Under the pieces are notes generated by a model. It worked only from the letters and a program-made list of their open reading frames with translations, searched no databases and had not been told where the DNA came from. This document shows positions 7,967 to 17,538 of a stretch of 64,000 nt of DNA, piece by piece. How positions within the stretch are numbered: position 1 is the first letter of the stretch; the number at the start of each line of letters is the position of its first letter. The position numbers and the translations under genes are program-made. The stretch spans positions 1,116,001-1,180,000 of the forward strand of contig NZ_CP031056.1 in NCBI RefSeq assembly GCF_003345295.1. Direction: 5' to 3'. The stretch is from Vibrio splendidus. GTDB taxonomy: Bacteria; Pseudomonadota; Gammaproteobacteria; Enterobacterales; Vibrionaceae.

Positions 7967-9271
7967 TTATGCCTGTTGGCGTGCTAGCTTAACTTCTTCT
8001 TCTTTCTCACCAGCTGCTGGGTCATTGAAGCGAGCTTCGTCAAAAGAACCTTCAGACTTAGCCACAATGATAGTTACGGCACTATCACCTGTGATGTTTA
8101 CAGCGGTACGAATCATATCAAGAAGGCGGTCAACACCCATAATAAGCGCGATACCTTCAAGCGGTAAGCCAACTTGGTTCAATACCATCGCTAGCATAAC
8201 AAGACCAACACCAGGAACACCTGCAGTACCAACAGACGCCAATGTCGCTGTTAGGATAACCATCAAGTAGTCACCCATAGTAAGGTCAATGTTGTAGGCT
8301 TGTGCGATAAACGCCGTTGCAACACCCTGCATGATAGCAGTGCCGTCCATGTTCACTGTTGCACCTAGTGGTACAGTGAAAGAAGCGACTTTGTTGTCTA
8401 CGCCCATGCGGTTTTTAGCCGTTTCCATAGTTACTGGAATCGTTGCGTTTGAAGATGCCGTTGAAAATGCAAACATGATGGCATCTTCCATCTTACGTAA
8501 GAACGTAATAGGGCTTAAACCTGTGAAACCTTTTAGCATCGCGCTGTAAGTAACCAAACCGTGTAGGAGTAGGGTACCTGCAAGTACTAAGAAGTATTCT
8601 GCTAGGTTCCAGATTGCGCTTAAACCAAGGCCGGAGAACAGCTTCGCCATCAAGAAGAACACACCATAAGGCGCAAGGTTCATCAGTAGCGCAACAAGCT
8701 TCATGATCACTTCGTTCAAATCAGAGAAAACCGCAGCGATACGCTCGCCAGGTTTACCCGCTGCACTGATTGCAATACCAAACAACACAGCAAATACGAT
8801 AACTTGCAGCGTTTTGCCCTCAGCCATCGCCTGAATAGGATTGGTTGGGAACATGTCGATGATTACTTGGCCCAAAGAAGGGGCATCCGCTGATTTGAAA
8901 GAGCTCGCAGCAGTAAGATCCGCACCAGCTCCAGGTTGGAACAGGTTGCCGATAGTAAGTGCTAGAGTGATAGCAACGGCTGTAGTACCGATATAAAGTG
9001 CAAGCGTTTTGCCACCCATACGGCCAAGAGTTGATAAGTCTTTAAGAGAGCTTGTACCGCACACTAGTGAAACGAAGACTAGTGGCACAACAAGCATTTT
9101 TAAACTGGCGACAAAAATCTGTCCGCCTACTTCAAAGAGTCCGTTAACGATGTAGTTGTTAACAAATCCGCTGTCTGCAAAAAGGGATTGAATGGCAAAT
9201 CCCGTTAATATGCCCACGACCATACCGAGGATAACTCGACCAGTTAGAGACATAGGTTTCTTGGTATTCAT
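7967..9271 (-). CDS. Dicarboxylate/amino acid:cation symporter (SDF/DAACS family)
   Basis: A 434-residue inner-membrane symporter that imports glutamate, aspartate or C4-dicarboxylates with Na+ or H+. It has the family's hydrophobic helices, the serine-rich re-entrant loop AFSTASSNATIPVTM, the NMDGTAIMQG motif, and the substrate/cation-site region MGVDRLLDMIRTAVNITGD. Length is normal. AAGGAGTG lies upstream of the ATG. The substrate cannot be fixed from sequence. A good CRP site lies about 110 bases upstream. Confidence 0.9.
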   Translation of the reverse strand: MNTKKPMSLTGRVILGMVVGILTGFAIQSLFADSGFVNNYIVNGLFEVGGQIFVASLKMLVVPLVFVSLVCGTSSLKDLSTLGRMGGKTLALYIGTTAVAITLALTIGNLFQPGAGADLTAASSFKSADAPSLGQVIIDMFPTNPIQAMAEGKTLQVIVFAVLFGIAISAAGKPGERIAAVFSDLNEVIMKLVALLMNLAPYGVFFLMAKLFSGLGLSAIWNLAEYFLVLAGTLLLHGLVTYSAMLKGFTGLSPITFLRKMEDAIMFAFSTASSNATIPVTMETAKNRMGVDNKVASFTVPLGATVNMDGTAIMQGVATAFIAQAYNIDLTMGDYLMVILTATLASVGTAGVPGVGLVMLAMVLNQVGLPLEGIALIMGVDRLLDMIRTAVNITGDSAVTIIVAKSEGSFDEARFNDPAAGEKEEEVKLARQQA

Positions 9272-9379
9272 TTAGAACACTCCTTATTATTTATAACTTT
9301 GATACCTTTTCAAAGTGAGCGGGAGATTAGCAGTCGGTTGATCAAATCGAAAAACAAAAAATGAGTTTGAAATTATAGA

Positions 9380-9395
9380 TGTGATCAAAATCACT
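9380..9395. promoter_or_regulatory. Putative CRP binding site
   Basis: TGTGATCAAAATCACT has the TGTGA-N6-TCAC(A) form with a perfect GTGAT/ATCAC dyad. It is about 110 bases upstream of the symporter start on the minus strand, a usual place for cAMP-CRP activation of a carboxylate or amino-acid transporter. The rest of the 9272-9819 gap holds AT-rich promoter DNA and the Fur-like operator before the receptor gene. Confidence 0.6.
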
Positions 9396-9677
9396 GATAA
9401 TTGTGTAAATTAAACAAATAAAAACAAAATAATTCACCATTTATTTACATTTATCGAGGGTTTTATACATCAATCAGTCGTTTCAAAGGTAGTAAATAAG
9501 ACAAGACAGTATTTGTATTGATCTTGGCTGCTTAGATTGATCAGACAAATGACCTTATAGTGAAATGTTGACTTCATGTTTACAGATCTGCACGCTCAAT
9601 TAACGTATTGAATTGATTTTGTTGAGCTAAAGAAAGTGTACGTTCAGTGGGCTTTACAAATCTTTACGAATGCAAAG

Positions 9678-9711
9678 AATGTAAATTTAATGCAAATGGT
9701 AATAATTATCA
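9678..9711 (+). promoter_or_regulatory. Fur-box-like operator/promoter of the siderophore receptor
   Basis: TGGTAATAATTATCA (9697-9711) differs at one position from the 7-1-7 Fur consensus TGATAATNATTATCA. It forms the right end of a 34-bp block starting AATGTAAATT that recurs at 17883-17916 upstream of the metal operon. A small stem (GAGCAC 9761-9766 with GTGCTC 9784-9789) lies in the leader before the ribosome-binding site. Confidence 0.75.
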
Positions 9712-9819
9712 CTTATATTCACTCCCGAAATGATTCAGTGGTACCGGAAACGGTTCAACCGAGCACATCGAATAAATAACAAAGTGCTCGTACAAAAGAA
9801 TAAAAGCGGAGTAAAGGAC

Positions 9820-11952
9820 ATGTTTTCAAAGAGCCCATTGGCCTTAGTGATCGGCGCAGTATTAGCTTCACCAGCAGTATTGGCAGAAACAGTAAAAACA
9901 GACGAGCACATGGTTGTTGAAGGTCGTGACTACGGTTACAAGGCCGACACAAACACAACAGCAATGCGCATGGAGGCGACTCAATTAGAGACTCCGGGAC
10001 AAGTTTCAGTAATCGATGAGCAAATCATCGATGAACAGCGTGCAAGTACGTTAGGTGAAGTTCTTAAGAACGACGCATCTGTTGGTGCGGGTTCTAAGTC
10101 AACTAACCGTGAGCGTTTCACGCTTCGTGGTTTTAATTTGGAGAGTAGCTCTGGTTACCTGCGTGATGGTGTTCAACACTGGTCTCATTACCGCCAACCG
10201 GTAGAGCTTCTGGAGCGAGTTGAAGTATTGAAAGGCCCAGCTGGTCTACTTTACGGTAAGTCTGCTCCTGGCGGCCTTGTGAACATGGTTTCTAAGAAGC
10301 CAACATACGAAACTCAAGTTAACGTAAGCCAAGATATTGGTTCTGATAGCTACACTCGTACTACTGCTGATGTAAGTGGCTCATTGAACGATGACCAAAC
10401 TTTACGTGCTCGTCTTATTGTTTCACAAGAAAATCAAGACTCTTACCGCACACGTTTTGACGGTACAGATGTAGAGACTGACCGCTTTGTTGGTGGTCTA
10501 TTTGTTGATTACGATATTAACGAAGACATCATGTTGTCTGTGCACTACGACCGCACAATCGAAGAGGGCGATTTAGACAATGGTTCTAAAATTGATACTT
10601 CTACAGGCAAGGCTATCGACCCTAACACGGTTAATGATCAACGCTTTGCTCAAACGGATAACGACGTTGCAAACTACGGTGCATCCGTAACCGCTAACTT
10701 GAACGACGCTTGGTCTGTGAAGACTGGCATCAGCCGTCAGTTCTATGAGCGTCAACGTACTGAATCTGATAATGGTGTAGATTCGCAGAAAGATAAAAGT
10801 GGCAACATTACTGGATATGGATACAAAGTATCAGATCGTCACGACGAGTGGACGTTTGACACGGCTTATGTAGATTTTACTGGTGATTTCGATGCACTAG
10901 GTGTAAACCACCGCCTACTTGTTGGTGTGAATGGCCTACATTACGATTACGAGCGTTTATACGATTCTGGCTACACATGTGTTAACGCAACAGAAGCTGA
11001 AGCAGCTGCTGCATGTGGTAACGGCTTTGATATGCCTTCTAACGTTAGCTACAAGAACGACAATGAAGTGTCTCACTCTGAAAGCCAACACTACGGTGTT
11101 TATGTTCAAGACTTAGTAACGCTGACTGAACAGTGGCAAGTACTTGGTGGCGTGCGTTTCGCTTACGACAAAACGACGAGCAGCTCTAATCAAGAAGAAA
11201 GCTACAACAACATTCTTCCTAAGCTTGGTGTGATTTATTCACCAGCGTCTAATGGTTCTATTTACGCGGTTTACTCTGAAAGTTTCGAACCTGTTGGCGA
11301 AATCACAGATAAAGATGACGTGAACTTTGGTCAGTCTCAAGATGCTAAGAAGGGCACACTTTACGAGCTAGGTTCTAAATGGGAACTGTTTGATGAGCGT
11401 CTGTTTGTATCAGGAGCATTGTTCCAGATCACTCAATCGAACATGCAAGTGACTGAAGATCTAGATCCAGCAAGCAATAACGGTAAAGAGACACGTACAA
11501 GCCAAGTTGGTGAGCAAGTTCATACTGGTGTAGAACTGTCGGCTACCGGCTACATGACTGACGCATTCTCTTTGAGTGCATCAACCATGTTCTTGGATGC
11601 CGAATACCAAAATGACCCTGCACTTGAAGGTAAAACTCCAGCAGACGTTCCTGAGTTTACGGCTAGCATTTGGTCTACTTATGCATTCAACAACGGCACT
11701 GATGTAAACCTAGGCATTTATCATGTAGGTGAGCGTTACACAGAAAGCGCTAACACATTCAAAAAAGATGCTTACACTCGTGTAGACATGGGTGTGTCTC
11801 ATACAATGAAGTATGACGAAAACCTAGATTTTGTTGCACGTTTCAACGTAGAGAACTTGTTTGATACTGACTACCTTGAAGGTGGCAGCACAAGCAGCGT
11901 TGTTGTTGGCGAAGGCCGCAACTACATGGCAACACTGCAGGTTAAATACTAA
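9820..11952 (+). CDS. TonB-dependent siderophore receptor
   Basis: A 710-residue outer-membrane receptor for a ferric siderophore. The start at 9820 is chosen because GGAGTAAAGGA lies just upstream and gives a clean signal peptide (MFSKSPLALVIGAVLASPAVLA); an in-frame ATG at 9730 would bury it. A TonB-box-like EHMVVEG, a plug domain (RFTLRGFNLES to VEVLKGPAGLLYGKSAPGG) and a beta-barrel ending in MATLQVKY follow. It resembles hydroxamate/ferrichrome-type receptors, but the ligand cannot be assigned. The Fur-like site upstream and the TonB2 operon directly downstream fit iron-starvation expression. Confidence 0.93.
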   Translation: MFSKSPLALVIGAVLASPAVLAETVKTDEHMVVEGRDYGYKADTNTTAMRMEATQLETPGQVSVIDEQIIDEQRASTLGEVLKNDASVGAGSKSTNRERFTLRGFNLESSSGYLRDGVQHWSHYRQPVELLERVEVLKGPAGLLYGKSAPGGLVNMVSKKPTYETQVNVSQDIGSDSYTRTTADVSGSLNDDQTLRARLIVSQENQDSYRTRFDGTDVETDRFVGGLFVDYDINEDIMLSVHYDRTIEEGDLDNGSKIDTSTGKAIDPNTVNDQRFAQTDNDVANYGASVTANLNDAWSVKTGISRQFYERQRTESDNGVDSQKDKSGNITGYGYKVSDRHDEWTFDTAYVDFTGDFDALGVNHRLLVGVNGLHYDYERLYDSGYTCVNATEAEAAAACGNGFDMPSNVSYKNDNEVSHSESQHYGVYVQDLVTLTEQWQVLGGVRFAYDKTTSSSNQEESYNNILPKLGVIYSPASNGSIYAVYSESFEPVGEITDKDDVNFGQSQDAKKGTLYELGSKWELFDERLFVSGALFQITQSNMQVTEDLDPASNNGKETRTSQVGEQVHTGVELSATGYMTDAFSLSASTMFLDAEYQNDPALEGKTPADVPEFTASIWSTYAFNNGTDVNLGIYHVGERYTESANTFKKDAYTRVDMGVSHTMKYDENLDFVARFNVENLFDTDYLEGGSTSSVVVGEGRNYMATLQVKY

Positions 11953-11987
11953 TTTGTCTGTAGGGTGTCATTGATAGCTTAATTACT

Positions 11988-12014
11988 AAGGGGAAGGTTT
12001 CGACTTTCCCCTTT
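11988..12014 (+). terminator. Terminator of the siderophore receptor
   Basis: AAGGGGAA (11988-11995) pairs with TTCCCCTT (12006-12013). The T-run is short, so read-through into the TonB2 operon is possible. Confidence 0.6.
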
Positions 12015-12062
12015 CGTGATTCTGCTATTTAGTAAAAATATCCCTAGTAATGCGAGTGACTT

Positions 12063-12088
12063 TTAATGATAATGAGACCGCTTATCAA
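12063..12088 (+). promoter_or_regulatory. Possible Fur half-site upstream of the TonB2 operon
   Basis: TTAATGATAATGAG contains a good Fur half-site (TGATAAT), with a CTTATCA further on, about 35-55 bases before the first gene of the operon. It is weaker than the site at 9697. Confidence 0.45.
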
Positions 12089-12119
12089 TAAAGCTCATTT
12101 GACCTTCTTCTTATAGTAA

Positions 12120-12899
12120 ATGACGACAATTATGAATCTTTTAAAAACTAGCCTAGCGCTTGCCATCAGTTTGGTTGCAACGTCTTCTATGGCAAACGGC
12201 TTGGATCAAGCTCAATCAATTCAAAACAAGACCAATAACGCGTCGGCTTCGAGCCAAAAGGTTATTGATAAAAGCTCACAAGCGACTTTAATGCTGCAAG
12301 CTGAGATTGAGCGTCTGCAAGAAGAAGTTAAAAACTTAGAAATCTATCACGACCATCTTGCTGCATTGGTTGAGAGCCAGAATCAAGAAGCTCAGAGCAT
12401 TGAAGCACAGATCGACGAAATCAAATATACACGTCAAGGTGTTGTGCCTCTGATGTACCAGATGATTGATGGCCTTCAGCAGTTAGTTGAGCAAGATGTG
12501 CCAATCAAGAAAGAACAGCGTCTAGAAAGAGTTGAAAAGCTGCAAGTGATGATGACTCGCGCGGATGTAAGTGATGCAGAAAAGTATCGTCGTATCCTAG
12601 AGGCATATCAAATTGAGATGGACTACGGTATCAAGCTGGGTGTTTATCAAGGTCGTGTAGCATTGACGAGTGAAAAAACGATTGAGGCTGATGTACTGCA
12701 CCTAGGTCGCATTTCTTTAGTCGCTCGCAATCTAAATGGAAGCCAATACTGGTCTTGGGATCAAACAGAAGATCAATGGCAAGAGCTTGATTCTTCGATG
12801 AAGTCTGAGCTAGATAAAGCCTACGATATTGCTGGTCAACAAGCGGCTCCAAGCTTGATTACTTTACCTGTTTCTTTAACTGTTGCGGAGGTTAAGTAA
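12120..12899 (+). CDS. DUF3450 family periplasmic protein of the TonB2 operon
   Basis: A 259-residue exported protein (signal-like segment up to TSSMA, about residue 24). It is followed by a long coiled-coil helix (ASSQKVIDKSSQATLMLQ onward) and a C-terminal domain with GSQYWSWDQTEDQW. DUF3450 proteins are the usual first gene of Vibrio-type TonB2 clusters; their exact role is not established. Its stop overlaps the ttpC start as TAATG, so expression is coupled. Neither candidate start has a strong ribosome-binding site. Confidence 0.88.
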   Translation: MTTIMNLLKTSLALAISLVATSSMANGLDQAQSIQNKTNNASASSQKVIDKSSQATLMLQAEIERLQEEVKNLEIYHDHLAALVESQNQEAQSIEAQIDEIKYTRQGVVPLMYQMIDGLQQLVEQDVPIKKEQRLERVEKLQVMMTRADVSDAEKYRRILEAYQIEMDYGIKLGVYQGRVALTSEKTIEADVLHLGRISLVARNLNGSQYWSWDQTEDQWQELDSSMKSELDKAYDIAGQQAAPSLITLPVSLTVAEVK

Positions 12900-14275
12900 T
12901 GAACTTAAAGCCATTAGCAGCATTGCTTTGTATTACTTCAATTTCATTTTCTGCTTTCTCAGCTTCTGATACGACTGCTCAGCTAGTTAACGAGGCTAAA
13001 TCAGAGAATCGCACTCAAGCTTCTCACAACGTAGTGCGTGAAGCTGACTTCAAAAAGACAGAACAAGAACTGAAAGCGATCAAGACGCAGCTTGAAGCGA
13101 AACGTACTTCAATCCAAGGCGCTACAGACGTTCTTACTCAGACGTTCAGTGATAACGAAAACAAACTTGCTCGCTTAGAAGAGAAGCTGCGTTTAGAAAC
13201 TGGTAGTTTAGGTGAGCTATTCGGCGTCGTTCGTCAGAACGCAAAAGAATTGGGCGCAGAGCTTAGTTCAACAGTAAACAGTGTTGATCGTGCTGAGCAT
13301 ACCGCAACTGTTGATCAAATTATCGATGCTAAATCCCTGCCATCAATGCCACAACTTTCTGGTTTGTGGATGAGCATGGTGGAACAGATCCAAGCAAGCT
13401 CAGAGCTTAGCAAATCTCAAATTGCATTCATCAATGGCGAAGGCAACACACAGTCTGTCGACGCTTATCGTTTAGGTTCAATTGGCCTAGTAACAGACCA
13501 AGGCTATGTTAGCTGGAACACTCAGCGTGAAGATGCAATTGCGTATCTGAAACAGCCATCAAATGGTCCAACGTTAGCGTCACTTTCTTCACTTGCGAAT
13601 GGTGACGTATCTAATGTCGTTGTCGATCCTTCTCGCGGGTTCATGCTAGAGCAATTAGCACTGACGCCAAGCCTAACTGACCGTCTACAAGCGGGTGGTG
13701 TGGTTGGTAAAGTGATTCTTGGCTTATTGGCTATTGGTCTAATCATCGCATTGGTTCGTGGTGTTTCACTAGCTATCGCACGCCAGAAAATCCGTGCGCA
13801 ACTTAAGAACCCTGAGCAAGCGGGTGATAACCCACTAGGCCGTGTTCTTGCGGTTTACAACAAAGAACAAAACCAAACGGTTGAAGCTCTAGAGCTGCGA
13901 CTTTTAGAAGCGGTAGTTGATGAACAGACTCACTTAGAGAAAGGCTTATCGATGCTCAAGCTATTGGCGGCACTAGCACCAATGTTGGGTCTTTTAGGTA
14001 CAGTAACTGGCATGATCGAAACATTCCAAGTGATCACACAGTTTGGTAATGGCGACCCTAAAGTAATGGCGGGTGGTATTTCGATGGCACTTGTAACTAC
14101 GGTACTTGGTCTGGTTGCGGCAATGCCTCTTCTACTGGCACACAACATTCTTAGCACTCAAGCAGAAAACATTCGCAATATTCTTGAGAAACAAGGTATT
14201 GGTCTTGTTGCTGAGCAGGCTGAAAAGACCGTTGAATCAAACGTTGTTGTTTCACCAGTTGGGACTGCTGCGTAA
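12899..14275 (+). CDS. ttpC: TonB2-associated MotA/TolQ/ExbB-family protein
   Basis: A 458-residue inner-membrane protein with a signal peptide (to AFSA), a periplasmic coiled-coil region of about 250 residues, and a C-terminal MotA/TolQ/ExbB proton-channel domain (LAALAPMLGLLGTVTGMIETF). This architecture matches TtpC, the extra subunit required by the Vibrio TonB2 complex. It lies directly before exbB2 and overlaps its neighbours by single bases on both sides; GCGGAGG precedes its ATG. It probably links the DUF3450 protein to the ExbB2/ExbD2 motor. Confidence 0.93.
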   Translation: MNLKPLAALLCITSISFSAFSASDTTAQLVNEAKSENRTQASHNVVREADFKKTEQELKAIKTQLEAKRTSIQGATDVLTQTFSDNENKLARLEEKLRLETGSLGELFGVVRQNAKELGAELSSTVNSVDRAEHTATVDQIIDAKSLPSMPQLSGLWMSMVEQIQASSELSKSQIAFINGEGNTQSVDAYRLGSIGLVTDQGYVSWNTQREDAIAYLKQPSNGPTLASLSSLANGDVSNVVVDPSRGFMLEQLALTPSLTDRLQAGGVVGKVILGLLAIGLIIALVRGVSLAIARQKIRAQLKNPEQAGDNPLGRVLAVYNKEQNQTVEALELRLLEAVVDEQTHLEKGLSMLKLLAALAPMLGLLGTVTGMIETFQVITQFGNGDPKVMAGGISMALVTTVLGLVAAMPLLLAHNILSTQAENIRNILEKQGIGLVAEQAEKTVESNVVVSPVGTAA

Positions 14276-14835
14276 TGGATATTTTGTCGGGTTCTCTATT
14301 ACCAGCGAGTTGGTTAACGAGTGACTGGCTGCTGTCTTTATCAAGCTTTATGGAGCAGGGCGGTTTCGTCCTGTGGTGGCTAGCGGCTGTCGTCCTAGTG
14401 TATTGGGTGCTTGTGGTAGAACGTGTGCTTTATCTTGCGTTCTACTTTCCTAAGCAACGCCAAGCTTGGATAGCGAAATGGCATGAAAGAGAAGACCACT
14501 CTTCTTGGCATGCCAAAGCCATACGTGAAGGTTGGTTAGGGCAAGCAAGTATCTTGCTTAACCAAAACTTAAATTTTATTAAGCTGTTAGTCGCTATTTG
14601 TCCGATGTTGGGTTTGTTAGGTACCGTAACCGGTATGATCTCTGTTTTTGATGTCATGGCGACACAAGGCAGCAGTGACCCTAAATTGATGGCTTCAGGT
14701 ATCTCGTTAGCAACACTGCCTACCATGGCAGGCATGGTTGCAGCGTTAGCGGGCATGTTCGTGCACGCTCGCTTAGCGAAAGTATGTAACCGCTTAGAAT
14801 TGAAATTAGAAAAATCTTTAAGGAGTCAACGATGA
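14275..14835 (+). CDS. exbB2: Biopolymer transport protein ExbB2
   Basis: A 186-residue proton-channel subunit with three membrane helices. The MotA/TolQ/ExbB signature CPMLGLLGTVTGMISVFDVM lies around residue 105. With ExbD2 it converts proton-motive force into TonB2 movement. It overlaps ttpC (TAATG) and exbD2 (ATGA). It is shorter than TtpC because it lacks the periplasmic extension. Confidence 0.93.
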   Translation: MDILSGSLLPASWLTSDWLLSLSSFMEQGGFVLWWLAAVVLVYWVLVVERVLYLAFYFPKQRQAWIAKWHEREDHSSWHAKAIREGWLGQASILLNQNLNFIKLLVAICPMLGLLGTVTGMISVFDVMATQGSSDPKLMASGISLATLPTMAGMVAALAGMFVHARLAKVCNRLELKLEKSLRSQR

Positions 14836-15236
14836 GACTCGGTCGACGTCATTCTAAAAACGAAGAGGCTCAAATAGACCTTACTTCGATGCTTGATATT
14901 GTCTTTATCATGCTTATTTTCTTTATTGTGACCAGTTCATTTGTTCGTGAATCAGGGGTTGAAGTCAATCGCCCACAAGCTTCTAACGTAGTAAGCCAAA
15001 AGGATGCAGGCATCTTTGTTGCGATTACTTCTGCGAACGACATTTTCATTGATAAGCGTGTCGTTGATGTTGAACGTGTCCAAGCAACCCTAGAGCACTT
15101 GTTGCTAGAACAACCTGATGCTTCTTTGGTTATTCAAGCGGATGAACACGCTTACAACGGTACTGTTGTTAAAGTGATGGATGCCGCGAAAGGTGCTGGT
15201 GTCAAAAACATTGCGCTTGCTGCTGATAAGCGATGA
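14832..15236 (+). CDS. exbD2: Biopolymer transport protein ExbD2
   Basis: A 134-residue single-pass protein. The membrane helix near residues 18-38 contains the proton-carrying aspartate (IDLTSMLDIVFIMLIFF) and is followed by a periplasmic domain. AAGGAG precedes the ATG. It is a partner of ExbB2 and TonB2. Confidence 0.93.
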   Translation: MRLGRRHSKNEEAQIDLTSMLDIVFIMLIFFIVTSSFVRESGVEVNRPQASNVVSQKDAGIFVAITSANDIFIDKRVVDVERVQATLEHLLLEQPDASLVIQADEHAYNGTVVKVMDAAKGAGVKNIALAADKR

Positions 15237-15255
15237 TCTTGGAGGATCTTCATAA

Positions 15256-15876
15256 ATGATTCGCCTATTTCTTGCTTTACCGCTAGCGGGTGCATTGGGC
15301 TTAGCGCTGTTTTCTTTCATGGCTTGGATGGTCGATAATGGCCACCAACGTTCACCAGACGATAGCGAGACGTTAAGTTTCAACATGGTAATGGTGGAAC
15401 AAGAACAAGAAGTCCAAAGAAGACAACGTGCAGTCCCTGAAAAACCAGAAATGCCAGAGCCGCCACCGGAGGCGCAAACGTCTCAGTCACAAGCTGAAGT
15501 TACGCCTCTGAATTCGATGTCTTCTTTGCCTTCATTGGATTTGAATACATCCATTGATGGCTTAGCGATTAACGCACCGACATTCTCTGATTTTGGGTCA
15601 AACCAACAGGCGATGCCTTTGTACCGAGTAGAGCCTCGTTACCCTGCGAAAGCGCTTAAACGTGGCGCTGAAGGCCATGTGATTATGTCTTTTACCATCG
15701 ATGAAACGGGACGCCCAATTGACATTCAAGTTACTGACGCAAACCCACGTCGTATGTTTGAACGTGAAGCGATGAGAGCACTTAAAAAATGGAAATATCA
15801 ACCGAAAGTCGTCGATGGAAAAGCGATAGCTCAGGTTGGTCAAACCGTGAAACTAGAGTTTAAGTTGGCAAAATGA
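15256..15876 (+). CDS. tonB2: Energy-transducing protein TonB2
   Basis: A 206-residue TonB with an N-terminal membrane anchor, a short Pro/Glu-rich linker (EKPEMPEPPPEAQ, about residues 58-70) and a C-terminal TonB domain with the characteristic VEPRYPAKALKRGAEGHV and a final KLEFKLAK. It is shorter than TonB1-type proteins, as usual for TonB2. TTGGAGG precedes the ATG. It would contact the TonB box of the siderophore receptor upstream. Confidence 0.94.
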   Translation: MIRLFLALPLAGALGLALFSFMAWMVDNGHQRSPDDSETLSFNMVMVEQEQEVQRRQRAVPEKPEMPEPPPEAQTSQSQAEVTPLNSMSSLPSLDLNTSIDGLAINAPTFSDFGSNQQAMPLYRVEPRYPAKALKRGAEGHVIMSFTIDETGRPIDIQVTDANPRRMFEREAMRALKKWKYQPKVVDGKAIAQVGQTVKLEFKLAK

Positions 15877-17051
15877 TGAAACATATATGGATATTAGTGG
15901 GCGTGTTGTTAATGCCCCTTACAACACAAGCAAAAGAGCTAACTCAATATACTGCTATTCGTGTTCAAAAAGCGCACAAGCTTGCTCAAGATGAACAGGT
16001 TAAACAGGCGATTGACGTTCTTGCAGGCTTGGAGCTTTCTAAAGGCTACGACAAAGCGTACGTAGCTCGTATGCTTGGTGTGTTTTACTGGCAAGATGGC
16101 AAAACCGACACGGCAATTAAGCAGCTTACTTATGCGGTCGACAGCAATTTGCTGGTTGATGAACAGGCTTGGATAACGAAACGCATGCTGGCTGATTTGT
16201 TGTTGAACGATCAGCAGTTTAAAAACGCGCTTCCGCACTATTACGAGTTAGTGAAAACAGCGCCAGAAAAAGAAAAGAAAGATACGCTTTGGATGCGAAT
16301 TGCACAAGCTGAATACCAAATTGAAAACTGGTCGAAAGTCCTAGTTGCCATCGGTAATCGAGACAAATTCAATTCAAAAGCAGAGTTGTCGCCTCTATCG
16401 CTAAAATTGGGCGCACAGCTTCAGTTAAAACAGTGGAAGCAGTCTATTCCGACACTGGAAAGCCTCATTGAACTTCAACCAGAGAAAGATAACTGGTGGC
16501 GTCAACTTGTCGGTATTCAGCTAAGATTGGAACGTAATCGTGATGCATTGAACACGTTAGCACTGGCTGATTTACAGGGCGTTGAGCTTAAAAATTCGGA
16601 TCGCCGTTTATTAGCACAGCTTTATGCCAAACGAGGTATTCCAGAGCGAGCTGCTGAAGAAATAAGTAAGTTAGATGACGCGAACAGCGATGTTCAACTT
16701 CTGGCTGAGCAAGCAACTTACTGGCAGCTAGCTAAAGAGTGGGACAATGCCATTGAAGTGTGGACGTTAGCCTCTAAAAAGGACACTCAATACCACTGGA
16801 ATGTGGCACAGCTATTGGTTCAGCAAGGTTACTACGACCGAGCGTTGGTTGTTTTAGACAAAGTGAAAGACAAAAACAAACAAGCCGACGTTGCTTTAGC
16901 GAAAGTGCGTTCATGGTACAAGTTAAAGAATCTTGATAACGCCCTTGCTCAAGCCAAGCGTGCGAACAACATTGAACCATCTTCTGAGGCGAAAGGTTGG
17001 ATCAAATATCTTACTCAGCTACGAACAGTCAGTGATAACGGAAACGTCTAA
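15873..17051 (+). CDS. TPR-repeat periplasmic protein of the TonB2 operon
   Basis: A 392-residue exported protein (signal peptide ending near TTQA, residue 20) built mainly of tetratricopeptide-like helical repeats (for example AYVARMLGVFYWQDGKTDTA and NVAQLLVQQGYYDRALVVLD). It overlaps tonB2 by ATGA and ends the operon at a strong terminator. In Vibrio the same position is held by a TPR protein of undefined function. A scaffold role in the TonB2 complex is an inference. Confidence 0.87.
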   Translation: MMKHIWILVGVLLMPLTTQAKELTQYTAIRVQKAHKLAQDEQVKQAIDVLAGLELSKGYDKAYVARMLGVFYWQDGKTDTAIKQLTYAVDSNLLVDEQAWITKRMLADLLLNDQQFKNALPHYYELVKTAPEKEKKDTLWMRIAQAEYQIENWSKVLVAIGNRDKFNSKAELSPLSLKLGAQLQLKQWKQSIPTLESLIELQPEKDNWWRQLVGIQLRLERNRDALNTLALADLQGVELKNSDRRLLAQLYAKRGIPERAAEEISKLDDANSDVQLLAEQATYWQLAKEWDNAIEVWTLASKKDTQYHWNVAQLLVQQGYYDRALVVLDKVKDKNKQADVALAKVRSWYKLKNLDNALAQAKRANNIEPSSEAKGWIKYLTQLRTVSDNGNV

Positions 17052-17103
17052 CCGCTCATAGCAAACAGAAGACAAGAAACAGCACATTAGAAACAAGAAA
17101 AGC

Positions 17104-17143
17104 AAAAGGGTGTCATTTGATCGTTCAAATGACACCCTTTTTT
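17104..17143 (+). terminator. Terminator of the TonB2 operon
   Basis: A 17-base stem (17104-17120 with 17125-17141) with loop TCGT, rich in GGGTGTCATTTGA, runs into T's. Confidence 0.93.
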
Positions 17144-17217
17144 ATATATTGAATAAAATTGAGCCTTAGTGCTTCATTAGGCCTTGCTGTTTGATCGAGA
17201 TATGAGCAAAGGCAAAG

Positions 17218-17538
17218 TTAAGGGCTACACATCTCGCCACTGTGCGATCCCGTGATGATCATTCCGTTTTGGTCAGCAACCCAGTTGATAGTGCAGTCAC
17301 GATAGGGGTTTTTGAAAGCATGTTGTGTTTCGCCATTCTCGAGTGGGGTTTGAGTTTCTACCCAAGCAAACGTGCGCGACTCCCAAAATGAAACAGCTTG
17401 AGAGTGAGGCGTTAAATACAACTTTTGGGCGTCGGCAATATTGGAGCCGATATAACTCTCGATATGTTCGTCAGTGCCGATAATCTGGCTAGTACAAGCC
17501 GTTACCAACATGGTAAAAGCTAAAATAATCATACGCAT
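17218..17538 (-). CDS. Small putative lipoprotein, function unknown
   Basis: A 106-residue protein with a lipobox (LVTAC, Cys15) after a short hydrophobic N-terminus. The mature part has two further cysteines (YRDCTINW and GEMCSP) that could pair. AAAAGG precedes the ATG. I do not recognise the family. It faces the TonB2 operon and is not clearly part of it. Confidence 0.75.
   Translation of the reverse strand: MRMIILAFTMLVTACTSQIIGTDEHIESYIGSNIADAQKLYLTPHSQAVSFWESRTFAWVETQTPLENGETQHAFKNPYRDCTINWVADQNGMIITGSHSGEMCSP

Noticed and set aside
9730..9819. N-terminal extension of the siderophore receptor from the ATG at 9730
   Set aside because: It would place 30 charged residues before a perfect signal peptide; the ATG at 9820 has a strong ribosome-binding site.
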